The notes under the pieces are model-generated. The model ran no database searches and had not been told where the DNA came from. It worked only from the letters and a program-made list of their open reading frames with translations. DNA of 64,000 bases from an uncultured Chitinophaga sp. (lineage in GTDB: Bacteria; Bacteroidota; Bacteroidia; Chitinophagales; Chitinophagaceae). Positions 8,181 through 16,695 of the stretch are shown in pieces. The position numbers were made by a program, and so were the translations under genes. The stretch covers positions 248,001 to 312,000 of the forward strand of contig NZ_CALEJS010000015.1 of assembly GCF_937898475.1 (NCBI RefSeq), in the 5' to 3' direction. The number at the start of each line of letters is the position of its first letter. Position 1 is the first letter of the stretch.

Positions 8181-10253
8181 ATGGCAGTTATTAACAATCC
8201 TCCCAACTATTACGGGAAAAAGCCCCCGTTCCGTAAATTGCGCGGGTATGCTTTTGACCCCAGCCTGTCCCTGAAGATGGACACCGCCGACATCAACGAT
8301 ATTGTATACAAGGTGGTATGGGAAAACCTCAGTCCCGGCCCGGTAGGCGAGTACATAGAAGTGGTAGACTTTGACCCTACCGTTGGCAAATTCTACAGGG
8401 CCGTGAACCTGGACGATGACTACATCCTTGCACAGGATGGGATGGACCCCAGCGAAAGCGATCCCCAGTTTCACCAGCAGTTCGTATATGCCGTGGCCAT
8501 GACCACCATCAAGAACTTTGAACGCGCACTGGGCCGTAAGGTGCTCTGGGAATCCCGCAGGGGCGAAGGCGTGGATGTGCAGGATGAATACATCCAGCGC
8601 CTCCGCATTTATCCCCACGCCATGCGCGAGCCCAATGCTTATTACAGCCCCGTGAAGAAAGCGCTGCTCTTCGGCTATTTTGCATCCACCCCGGCAGATG
8701 AAACGCTGCACATGCCTAATTCCATTGTGTTCACCTGCCTGAGCCATGACATCATCGCCCATGAGATCACGCACGCTATTCTTGACGGGGTGCATAATTA
8801 CTATAACGAGCCTACCAATCCCGATGTACTGGCCTTTCACGAGGCCTTTGCAGATATTGTGGCCCTGTTCCAGCACTTCACCTTCCCCGAAGTATTGAAG
8901 CACCAGATCAGCAAAACCCGGGGCGACCTCGGTGCGCAGAACCTGCTGGGACAACTGGCACAGGAATTTGGCAGCGCAGTAGGCGATTACGGCAGCCTGC
9001 GCGACGCTATCGGCGAGATAGACGAAACTACCCGTCAGTGGAAACCACATGATCCCGATCCCGAAGATTACCGCACAGAAATGGAACCGCATGCGCGCGG
9101 CAGCATCCTGGTTGCCGCCGTGTTCGAAGCTTTCCTGAACATCTATAAAAGCCGCGTGGAAGACCTGCTGCGCATTGCCTCCAATGGTACCGGTATCCTG
9201 AACCAGGGCGATATTCAGCGCGACCTGGTAGACCGCCTGGCAAATGAAGCGGCGAAAGCGGCGGGCCACGTGCTCAATATGTGCATCCGCGCACTGGATT
9301 ATTGTCCACCCATAGATCTCACCTTCGGCGATTATCTCCGCGCCATCATCACCGCCGATGCGGATATCGTGGCGGATGATAACCGCGATTACCGCCTGGC
9401 CTTCATCGATGCTTTCAGAAGAAGAGGTATCTACCCCGAGGGTGTAAAGACCCTGAGCGTGGAAAGCCTGCGCTTTCCCAACCGTAACATTGGCTATTCG
9501 CAGGAGGATAATGATACAGCCAACGCTGATCCTACCCAGGAACTGCTGGCCGTTATAAATGGCTTTCTGCGGGATTACGGCGATGAGATCAAGTACGTGA
9601 ACGACCGTCAGAAGATCTACTATAAAACACGGGAATACATCACCGGCCTTTATGAAAAAGGACAGCCCCGCATACCCGGCCTGCATACCCGTCTTAATTC
9701 CAGGATTGCACAGTCGGCAGAATTTGCACAGCTCACCGGACTGGCCTTTGTAGAGAATTTCAGGGACCTGGGCATGCGTAAGTCCAGCCGCTATAACGGC
9801 GCTTCCTTCCAGATACTGAAGCTGCGGCATGTATCACGTGTAGGCCCCAACGGCACACAGGTCAACAACGTGGTGTTCTCCATCACACAGCGCGCCGGCG
9901 TTGTTTTCAGGGATGGGAAGATTGTTGACTATTACACGCCCAATAAAAGTTCGCTGTCACGGTTAACAGATAGCGGAGACCCCATTCCCGAAGGCGGCTT
10001 TGAATTCAGGGGCGCCTGCACCCTCATCTTTGACCTCGACTTACAGGTACTGAAATATGTGATCTCCAAACCGATACTGGATATTGACAGTCTCAATACC
10101 GGCCGTACGCCTTCGCTCAACCTGAAAAGGATCAGGGCGCAGTACAATTACCAGCATGGCGAGAGCGAGTGTGGCGTGAACGAGTACTTCCAGTATTTCG
10201 GCAACGGCTTCCATCATATGACAGAGCCCTTTGCTTTTCTTCACCAGCATTAA
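8181..10253 (+). CDS. Cytoplasmic thermolysin-like (M4-type) zinc metallopeptidase
   Basis: 690 residues from the ATG at 8181 (an in-frame GTG at 8175 is the alternative). It lacks a signal peptide, which is unusual because M4 enzymes are normally secreted proenzymes. The zinc site is HEITH (H194, E195, H198) followed by FHEAFADI, whose Glu221 is the third ligand 27 residues after H194. That spacing and the EAFAD context match thermolysin (HELTH ... NEAISD). Residues before about 180 and after about 460 match nothing I recognise. The start of the metallo-beta-lactamase-fold gene lies 9 nt downstream, so the two are translated together. A regulated intracellular protease, possibly a conflict or stress effector, is inferred; the substrate is unknown. 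Confidence 0.75.
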   Translation: MAVINNPPNYYGKKPPFRKLRGYAFDPSLSLKMDTADINDIVYKVVWENLSPGPVGEYIEVVDFDPTVGKFYRAVNLDDDYILAQDGMDPSESDPQFHQQFVYAVAMTTIKNFERALGRKVLWESRRGEGVDVQDEYIQRLRIYPHAMREPNAYYSPVKKALLFGYFASTPADETLHMPNSIVFTCLSHDIIAHEITHAILDGVHNYYNEPTNPDVLAFHEAFADIVALFQHFTFPEVLKHQISKTRGDLGAQNLLGQLAQEFGSAVGDYGSLRDAIGEIDETTRQWKPHDPDPEDYRTEMEPHARGSILVAAVFEAFLNIYKSRVEDLLRIASNGTGILNQGDIQRDLVDRLANEAAKAAGHVLNMCIRALDYCPPIDLTFGDYLRAIITADADIVADDNRDYRLAFIDAFRRRGIYPEGVKTLSVESLRFPNRNIGYSQEDNDTANADPTQELLAVINGFLRDYGDEIKYVNDRQKIYYKTREYITGLYEKGQPRIPGLHTRLNSRIAQSAEFAQLTGLAFVENFRDLGMRKSSRYNGASFQILKLRHVSRVGPNGTQVNNVVFSITQRAGVVFRDGKIVDYYTPNKSSLSRLTDSGDPIPEGGFEFRGACTLIFDLDLQVLKYVISKPILDIDSLNTGRTPSLNLKRIRAQYNYQHGESECGVNEYFQYFGNGFHHMTEPFAFLHQH

Positions 10254-10262
10254 TGAACAGCT

Positions 10263-11783
10263 ATGTCTCCACAAGTAAAAAAAGCGCCTAAAAAAATAGT
10301 GGCCCGCCCCATTAACCATACGGTGCGCGTTGCCGGAAAGATAGACCGTGTGGCCATCCGCATGTATTGCCTGGGCACCGGTGATTGTTTTGTGCTGAAG
10401 TTCTTCAGCGGCAAAACAAGGAAATACACCATGATGATAGACTGCGGCAGCTGCAAAGGCGGCCCGGCGGAATTCAAGCCTTTTCTGCAGGACCTGGTGC
10501 AGTATGTGAACAACTCCGTTGACCTGCTGGTGATCACACATGAGCACAATGACCATGTGAACGGCTTTGCCAAACATCCCGACATCTTCAGGGCAATGGA
10601 GATCAAAGAAGCGTGGTTTGCCTGGACAGAGAACCCCGAAGATCCCGATGGCGCCGCACAGGAACTGCTGAAGAAGAGAAGCAGTATGCGCATGGCCTTA
10701 CAGAACGCTATCCATGCCTATAAAAAAAGGCATGAACTTATGCGCATAGATGCAGACGGTAAAGCAGGCAAAACGGCCTATGACGGTATTATGCTTGATA
10801 ACAGCAGCGCCTTCATCAACGGTCTCAATACCCTGGCCAGTATCAACCTGGCCGGTGAAGATGAAACGGAAGCCAAAGCCCTGCCGGGTATGCGCATCAT
10901 TAAAGAGATACTGGAACAAAAGAAAGTGAAGATACGCTATCTCTGCCCCGGCGACATCGTCACCATCAGCCAGGCCGCCGGTATCAAATTCTATGTACTG
11001 GGTCCGCCGCAGCGCAGGGACCTGATGTTCAAGAACGGTAAGGAGGGCCGGGATGTATATGAAAGGAACATTGCATTGAATCAATGCTCCCTTGCCATGA
11101 ATGCTTTCATTTCACTGAAAGAGGAAGTACGTAACGATGTGCCTTTTGCAGCCGATTTTGTGGTGGAAGGAGATGACCTGGAAGCCGTATACAAAGCCCC
11201 GGTAAACCGCTGGCGTAAGATAGATGATGACTGGCTGTCTGCCGCCGGTTCATTGGCGCTGCGCCTGAACAGCCATATCAATAATACCAGTTTAGCCCTT
11301 GCCATTGAATCAGTGGCTACCGGTAATGTACTATTGTTTCCCGGAGATGCGGAATATGGCAGCTGGGAAAGCTGGCACCAGATCCGGAAGTGGGAGAAGA
11401 AAGGAAGGAACGGCAAGCATCTGACTGAAGACCTGCTGAACCGTACCATTTTCTATAAGGTGGGACATCACCTCAGCTACAATGGTACTGCCCTTGAAAA
11501 AGGCATCCTGATGATGGAAAGCGATGATCTCGCAGCCATGGCAACACTTGACCGTAAGAACATTGCAGAGAAGTGGAAAGGCACCATGCCCAACAAACTC
11601 CTGCTGAAAGAACTGATCAAACGTTGCCAGGGCAGGGTGTTCCTGATGAATGAATACCAGATCACCAACCGGCCCTCCCTTCAGCTGGACCCTCACTCAC
11701 TCGGAGAGAAGATTTATGAAGAAGGCCGCACACGAGACGGTAAAACGTTACTCTACAAACAATACGTCATCACCTCCCTGTAG
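10263..11783 (+). CDS. Metallo-beta-lactamase-fold hydrolase paired with the peptidase
   Basis: 506 residues, no signal peptide, basic N terminus (1-13). MBL motifs are intact: an initial IDCG strand (about 59-62), HEHNDH (H93, H95, D97, H98), FPGDAE (about 360) and VGHHLSYNGT (about 400). The motif set is closest to the ComEC C-terminal/MBL hydrolase branch, which acts on phosphodiesters or nucleic acids, not on beta-lactams. A long insertion (about 105-230) separates the first and later motifs. It forms a two-gene unit with the M4-like peptidase upstream. Related MBL proteins have been reported beside peptidases in predicted biological conflict systems, but I cannot tie this pair to a named one. 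Confidence 0.75.
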   Translation: MSPQVKKAPKKIVARPINHTVRVAGKIDRVAIRMYCLGTGDCFVLKFFSGKTRKYTMMIDCGSCKGGPAEFKPFLQDLVQYVNNSVDLLVITHEHNDHVNGFAKHPDIFRAMEIKEAWFAWTENPEDPDGAAQELLKKRSSMRMALQNAIHAYKKRHELMRIDADGKAGKTAYDGIMLDNSSAFINGLNTLASINLAGEDETEAKALPGMRIIKEILEQKKVKIRYLCPGDIVTISQAAGIKFYVLGPPQRRDLMFKNGKEGRDVYERNIALNQCSLAMNAFISLKEEVRNDVPFAADFVVEGDDLEAVYKAPVNRWRKIDDDWLSAAGSLALRLNSHINNTSLALAIESVATGNVLLFPGDAEYGSWESWHQIRKWEKKGRNGKHLTEDLLNRTIFYKVGHHLSYNGTALEKGILMMESDDLAAMATLDRKNIAEKWKGTMPNKLLLKELIKRCQGRVFLMNEYQITNRPSLQLDPHSLGEKIYEEGRTRDGKTLLYKQYVITSL

Positions 11784-11785
11784 CC

Positions 11786-11820
11786 GCTAACCGCCAACGG
11801 CTATTGGCCAACCGCTAATT
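11786..11820. repeat. Heptad element 2 (words GCTAACC/GCCAACC)
   Basis: Five 7-bp units in register: GCTAACC, GCCAACG, GCTATTG, GCCAACC, GCTAATT. It begins 2 nt after the stop codon of the MBL gene and supplies the last codons and stop of the convergent M1 peptidase gene. A short stem (TAGCCG 11781-11786 with CGGCTA 11798-11803) is possible. Its words match those of the element at 61012-61120. Confidence 0.7.
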
Positions 11821-13678
11821 TATTGTCTTCCGGCTCCGCATCCATAAAGATGCCGCCGTCCAGCAACACTGACTGTATCTTCTTTTTGGTAGCGATCTTC
11901 ACGCTGGCCAGCTTTTGATTGGCCTGCCATACCTGTGGTGTCTGGTGCAGGGTGTCGCTGCTGCCATCCGTGTAGGTGATCAGCACATCAAAAGGCGCCG
12001 CCATACCGCCCTTGTTTTCCACCTGCAGGGTGTAGGCACCCGTACCGGGCTTCAGCGCTTTCACGGCGAGGTCTATATAGTAGCTGGAGAAGAACCAGTT
12101 GCTCCAGAACCAGTTCAGGTTTTTGCCGGAGGTGGTGTTGAAGATGTGGAAGAAGTCCCATGGAAGCGGATGCTTACCATTCCACGTTTGCATGTAGGCA
12201 TGCAGGCATTGCTTAAACATGGCATCGCCCAGCAGGTCTTTTACCGCCAGGTAACCCAGTGCGGGTTTACCATATTGATTATTACCCAGACCTTTGGTGG
12301 CCTGCGCATCTCCGGGGGTGATAATGGGAATGTCTTCATCCGGACTGCCATCATTGATCCAGCCGTCTACGCGGAATTGTTTAAACAGCGCTTCCGCTTT
12401 TGCCGTGCCCAGGTCTTCGCGGCCTATCAGCAGTTCAAAGGCGGTAGCCCAGCCTTCATCCATAAAGCCGTAGCGCGTTTCATTAATGCCCATATAAAAC
12501 GGCATGTAGGTATGTGCAATTTCATGCTCGGCAACAAAGCGGCTGAAAGCAGTATCGGGTGTAGTGCCGTCGTTGACCATCATCGGGTATTCCATATCAG
12601 CATAGCCTTGAACGATGGTGGTCTTTTCATAAGGGTAGGGGATGCCAGGCCAGTGGCGCGAGAACCAGTTCAGTGAATGACGGCCAAAGTTCACCATGCT
12701 GTGAAAGTCGCGGGCCGTATCATTATAGAAAGCCTGTACACCGGCGCGGCGTTTTGTGGCATCGTCTACGATCACGCTGGAAGCGTCCCAGACATAATGA
12801 TCGCTGAGGCCAAAGGCCATGTCGGGTATATTGCTGGCTTTGAACTGCCAGCTGTTTACGGTTTGCTGCGTAGTGACATTTTTAGCCGCCAGGTCTTCCG
12901 CCGTTACAATACGGATTACCTGGTCGGTAGTTTGGGATGCTTTGTAGCGCTTTGCAAAAGCGGGTTGCAGCAGCTTTTCCGGTTGCTGCAGGGTACCGGT
13001 GCCTACCACGATGTAGTTGGCGGGCACATTAACGGTAACGGTATAATCATTGAAATCGCTGTAAAACTCATGTACATCGGTAAAGGTCATCATGTCCCAG
13101 CCGTTGTAATCATCGTACACGGCCACACGCGGGTAGAAGTAAGCGAGGAAGTAAGTGGTGGAGTCTATCATCCCTTCGCGGTTGCTTTGCAGGGAGATCT
13201 CATACTGCCATTCAAAGGACAGCTTTACGGAGTCATGGGGCAGTAAAGGCATGGGTAAGGCTACCGGCTGGTTGGTGAAGTTGATCTTCCGCCAGCGCTG
13301 GGGTTGTCCGTTCACCTTGAAAGCCGTCACCTGTACGCCGTCGTTAAGATAATCCTGCAGTACGGGCACCAGGCGGGGAGCGCCCGGTTTATGAATGTTC
13401 AGGAACAGTTTGATCACCAGTTGCTCCAGGGTGTCCGGACTGTTGTTCACGTAGGTGATCTCTTCGCTGCCTTTGATGGTCCTGTCGGGCGGCAGGGCGG
13501 TCACCGTAATATCGTACCGGGCACGGTTCTGCCAGTAGTTTTTTCCCGGGCGGCCATCAGGGGAACGGGTACCTTTCTTAAAAGCCTGCGAAATATCGCG
13601 CGGCATATACAGGGATTGGGCCCGGGCGTTAAAAAAGCCGGCCATCAGCATGGTCAGTAAAAAGGCATAGCGGAACAT
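11801..13678 (-). CDS. Secreted M1-family aminopeptidase-like metalloprotease
   Basis: 625 residues with a signal peptide (about 1-20, ending ARAQ). An N-terminal beta domain (about 45-260, with the GSEEITYVNNSPD strand) precedes the catalytic domain. The zinc motif HEIAH lies near residue 383 and is followed by a downstream Glu in GFMDEGWATAFE, as in M1 enzymes. The GAMEN-like exopeptidase loop appears as YADMEYPMM. M1 peptidases release N-terminal residues, here in the periplasm or outside the cell. The C-terminal residues KLAVGQ are encoded by heptad element 2, so the exact C terminus may be recent. No operon partner. Confidence 0.88.
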   Translation of the reverse strand: MFRYAFLLTMLMAGFFNARAQSLYMPRDISQAFKKGTRSPDGRPGKNYWQNRARYDITVTALPPDRTIKGSEEITYVNNSPDTLEQLVIKLFLNIHKPGAPRLVPVLQDYLNDGVQVTAFKVNGQPQRWRKINFTNQPVALPMPLLPHDSVKLSFEWQYEISLQSNREGMIDSTTYFLAYFYPRVAVYDDYNGWDMMTFTDVHEFYSDFNDYTVTVNVPANYIVVGTGTLQQPEKLLQPAFAKRYKASQTTDQVIRIVTAEDLAAKNVTTQQTVNSWQFKASNIPDMAFGLSDHYVWDASSVIVDDATKRRAGVQAFYNDTARDFHSMVNFGRHSLNWFSRHWPGIPYPYEKTTIVQGYADMEYPMMVNDGTTPDTAFSRFVAEHEIAHTYMPFYMGINETRYGFMDEGWATAFELLIGREDLGTAKAEALFKQFRVDGWINDGSPDEDIPIITPGDAQATKGLGNNQYGKPALGYLAVKDLLGDAMFKQCLHAYMQTWNGKHPLPWDFFHIFNTTSGKNLNWFWSNWFFSSYYIDLAVKALKPGTGAYTLQVENKGGMAAPFDVLITYTDGSSDTLHQTPQVWQANQKLASVKIATKKKIQSVLLDGGIFMDAEPEDNKLAVGQ

Positions 13679-13942
13679 AATGGTTGTCTTTAATATATGT
13701 ATTGATTTGTGATTTCGTTTGTTTATTGCACCTATACTATTTTCCCTCTTTTCATCCAGGCATCACCAGGGTTTCACACAGGCTTCTCTATGCTTTATCC
13801 TTGTGCCGGGCGTTTTTGTGAATATAGTATCATTCTCCTGTGTTTTATGAAGATAAAAATATTTTATTGTAGCCGGGGATAATAAAAGATGCTTGAGAAC
13901 TTCACCGTTAATAATCTTACTGAATAATATTGCTCACCTGCC
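13679..13942. other. Intergenic region, no gene seen
   Basis: AT-rich divergent region between the M1 peptidase and the small Cys/His protein. Apart from the promoter listed next, no ORF, hairpin with a T-run or repeat was found. Confidence 0.5.
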
Positions 13943-13972
13943 TTGAAAAGTCAACATTCACTCCTATCTTTG
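13943..13972 (+). promoter_or_regulatory. Bacteroidota primary-sigma promoter (-33 TTG, -7 TATCTTTG)
   Basis: TTG at 13943-13945 and TATCTTTG at 13965-13972 are separated by 19 bp, an exact match to the TTG-N19-TAnnTTTG consensus of Bacteroidota. Transcription should start around 13978-13981, which is practically at the TTG start codon at 13980. It probably drives the small protein, TonB receptor and PepSY genes. Confidence 0.7.
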
Positions 13973-13979
13973 CGGCAGC

Positions 13980-14351
13980 TTGAAACAGGTTGCCGCTATA
14001 TTATTACTCCTGGGCGTGCTGATGCAAACTTTCAGCAAAGCCTTGATCGTGGCTGAATACCAGCTGAACAAGGAGTATATTGCCGCCAATCTTTGTGTGA
14101 ACAAAAGCCGCCCCAAAATGCATTGTAACGGCCGCTGTCACATGGTAAAAAAGATGAAGCAGGAAGAAAAGCAGGATCAGGAAAACCCTGAACGCCGCGC
14201 GGAGAACAAGTTTGAGATCATCTGCGGCGCTTTTCATACTGAGATCATCACACCGTTGCTCTCTGTTTCCGCCGTTCAATATCCTGTATTACAGGAAAAC
14301 ATCTGCACTGATTATACTCCCTCTTTCTTCCATCCGCCGCAAGTTGGCTGA
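13980..14351 (+). CDS. Small membrane-anchored Cys/His protein (possible metal sensor or carrier)
   Basis: 123 residues if started at the TTG at 13980. The next ATG at 14022 would remove most of the hydrophobic helix (about 3-20), so TTG is preferred. The exported part contains NLCVNKSRPKMHCNGRCHM, a cluster of three Cys and two His that looks like a copper- or iron-binding site, then a Lys/Glu-rich stretch and a CGAFH segment. Proteins of this look are often found ahead of a TonB receptor in Bacteroidota. Here the order is this gene, TonB receptor, PepSY protein, which suggests a role in metal acquisition. With the promoter ending 7 nt upstream, the mRNA may be leaderless. Confidence 0.6.
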   Translation: MKQVAAILLLLGVLMQTFSKALIVAEYQLNKEYIAANLCVNKSRPKMHCNGRCHMVKKMKQEEKQDQENPERRAENKFEIICGAFHTEIITPLLSVSAVQYPVLQENICTDYTPSFFHPPQVG

Positions 14352-14542
14352 CCGCTAAATGCGTAACGCTGAACGCTACCTGCGTTTTCAGCGGCTGGTG
14401 CTGTTTTAAGGCCTTGAGCATACAGTATGCTGCTTGCAGCATTTTCCATTTGGCATTTTATGTTATTTGATCCGCGTACTGCGTTGCGTTATCTGCCATC
14501 CGTTATCAGCGTTTTGCATGCAGCGCTTTACGATCAGCATCT
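14347..14542. repeat. Heptad element 12 (GCTGACC-type words)
   Basis: Starting at the stop codon of the small Cys/His gene, seven 7-bp steps run in phase (14347-14395: GCTGACC, GCTAAAT, GCGTAAC, GCTGAAC, GCTACCT, then weaker units). A second in-phase block lies at 14487-14542 (CGTTATC twice, 14 bp apart, AGCGTTT, AGCGCTT) and carries words complementary to the first (AACGCTGA against TCAGCGTT). It is more diverged than the other elements and sits inside the presumed operon, before the TonB receptor. Confidence 0.5.
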
Positions 14543-14600
14543 TATAAGCGTCTCCCATGCTGCTAAGCACCGGAGCCGCAGTACCCTCTATTTGCCAAAT

Positions 14601-16685
14601 ATGAAACTACATATTGTACTGTCAGTGACCTGTTCGGTGCTGCTGCTGACTGCGTATGCCCAACAGAAAAAGCCTGCGCCTGTGCGGGATACCATCACAG
14701 AACTGCAGCAGGTGATCGTGAGCGCCAGCCGTTCTGCACAGAAACGCAGTGAAGCGCCTATTGCCATCAGCACCATTACCGCACAAACACTGCGGGATGC
14801 AAAACCCAACCGTTTAGACCAGGTATTAAATAAAGTAAGCGGTGTGTTCATGGTAAGTCTTGCCAATGAGCAGCATGAAATGAGCATACGGCAACCCATG
14901 ACCACTAAAAGCCTTTTTCTTTACCTGGAAGATGGTATTCCCATCCGCACCACCGGCCTGTATAACCACAATGCCCTGCTGGAAATGAACATGGCTGCCG
15001 CGCAGCAGATCGAGATCATCCGCGGGCCTGCATCATCTTTATATGGTGCAGAAGCCATTGGCGGCGCTGTCAATATTATTACCCTGGCGCCGCCGTCAAC
15101 CAGCCGTGGTATGATCAGCCTGCAGGCCAATAACAACGGCTATAAGCGCGCTGATTTCCAGGCAGGCGCCACCAGCGGTAAATGGGGCTTTATACTAAGC
15201 GGCTACTATGCCAACCGCCATGATGGTCCTATTGATTACAGCGATTTCCATAAAACGGCGCTCACCTTCCGTGCCGACTATAAAGCCGGCGGGCGTACCA
15301 CCTGGAGCAACAGCATCAGCTATATCGACTACTACAGTGATATGACGGGATCGCTAGACAGCGCCCAGTTTGCAAGGAAGGATTATACCACGCCGTATTC
15401 ATTTACCTATCGTAAAACAAATGCCCTGCGTATCCGTTCGCAGCTTACGCAGCAATGGAATGCGCAGAGCCAGTCGCAGTTGTCGGTGCTCTTCCGCGAT
15501 AATTCCGTAAAACAGAATCCTTCTTACTATATCACCAACAACCGGAACAACCCGCTGCTGGCTAATGGCCAGCTGAACAACAGTTCTTTCAACAGCTACC
15601 TGCTGGTTGCCCAGCACCAGCAGCAGCTGAAATGGCTGAGCAGTAAAGTGATTGGCGGCATCAGCGCAGATATCAGTCCGAGCAGGTATAACGCCCGTTA
15701 TATCCGCATTACCCGCGATGTGGAAGGTAACTATGTAAGCTATACGCCTACAGACTCTACCCTGAGTGATTATGCCACCGCTATCAGTAACCTGGCTTCC
15801 TATGTGCATTATGAAATGAGTCCGCTAAAAGGGCTGAAAGTGGTAGCTGCCCTGCGCTATGATTTTTACCACTTCGATTTCGATAATCATCTCCCGGCTT
15901 CCGCGAGTACAGGGGCGCCATCTACCAAAACCAATTTCAACAGGCTGACGCCCAAGGCTGGTTTTACCTATAATTACAAAGGTATCGGCGTATATGCCAA
16001 CTACAGCCAGGGGTATGTGCCGCCGCAGGTTTCAGAGCTGTTTAACAGCGTGAAGGTGCCCTACCTGCAACCACAAACTTTTTTCAACTACGAAGCAGGC
16101 GGATGGTTTTCACTACTGCAGCATAAGGTATATGCAGACTGGAGCGTGTACCTTATGAACGGCAGCAATGAGATCATCTCTGTGCGCCAGGATGATGGTA
16201 CATCCATTAACCAGAATGCAGGTAAGACCAGGCATCGCGGTGTTGAATATGGTATTACCTGGCGGCCCAACCGCCAGTGGATGATGCGCTTGAGCGCTAC
16301 CAATGCCAGACACAGTTTTGTGGATTATGTAGAGAAAGGCAGCGATGTAAGCAATAATGAAATGAGCGGCGCGCCGCGCTTTATTGCCAATGCCGAAGTA
16401 ATGTACAAGCCTGCTTTTTTCAAGGGCTTCCGCATTGGTGTGGAGTGGCAGCACCTGGACAGATACTGGCTGGATAACGCCAATACCCGGCGCTATGGCG
16501 GGTTTGATGTGGTGAATGTACGCAGCGGTTACCGCTACGGCCGCTTTGAAGTATGGGTGAACGCGCTCAATGCGCTGAATAAATATTACGCCACTTTTGC
16601 AAGCCGCTCTGCCTACGGGTACAGCTACAACCTTGGCGATCCGAGAGAATGGAATATAGGCATTGCCTGCCGTTTTGGACAATAA
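14601..16685 (+). CDS. TonB-dependent outer-membrane receptor, probably for a metal complex
   Basis: 694 residues from the ATG at 14601. The frame is open to 14427, but only this ATG places a signal peptide (about 1-21, ending TAYAQQ) at the N terminus. The plug domain (about 45-165) has LQQVIVSASR, the IEIIRGPASSLYGAEAIGGAVNIIT motif in two adjoining parts, and LEDGIPIR. A 22-strand barrel follows and ends in a typical aromatic C terminus. It lacks the carboxypeptidase-like and SusC-type N domains, so it belongs to the siderophore/cation receptor branch. The PepSY protein 10 nt downstream points to metal uptake with reduction; substrate not determinable. Confidence 0.9.
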   Translation: MKLHIVLSVTCSVLLLTAYAQQKKPAPVRDTITELQQVIVSASRSAQKRSEAPIAISTITAQTLRDAKPNRLDQVLNKVSGVFMVSLANEQHEMSIRQPMTTKSLFLYLEDGIPIRTTGLYNHNALLEMNMAAAQQIEIIRGPASSLYGAEAIGGAVNIITLAPPSTSRGMISLQANNNGYKRADFQAGATSGKWGFILSGYYANRHDGPIDYSDFHKTALTFRADYKAGGRTTWSNSISYIDYYSDMTGSLDSAQFARKDYTTPYSFTYRKTNALRIRSQLTQQWNAQSQSQLSVLFRDNSVKQNPSYYITNNRNNPLLANGQLNNSSFNSYLLVAQHQQQLKWLSSKVIGGISADISPSRYNARYIRITRDVEGNYVSYTPTDSTLSDYATAISNLASYVHYEMSPLKGLKVVAALRYDFYHFDFDNHLPASASTGAPSTKTNFNRLTPKAGFTYNYKGIGVYANYSQGYVPPQVSELFNSVKVPYLQPQTFFNYEAGGWFSLLQHKVYADWSVYLMNGSNEIISVRQDDGTSINQNAGKTRHRGVEYGITWRPNRQWMMRLSATNARHSFVDYVEKGSDVSNNEMSGAPRFIANAEVMYKPAFFKGFRIGVEWQHLDRYWLDNANTRRYGGFDVVNVRSGYRYGRFEVWVNALNALNKYYATFASRSAYGYSYNLGDPREWNIGIACRFGQ

Positions 16686-16695
16686 GAACAACAAC

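Noticed and set aside
8040..9830. 596-codon minus-strand open frame
   Set aside because: Antisense to the M4-like peptidase, which has an intact zinc site; no domain or signal in the minus translation.
8181..11783. Naming the peptidase/MBL pair as a known phage-defence system
   Set aside because: No named system with exactly this gene pair could be matched from the sequence alone.
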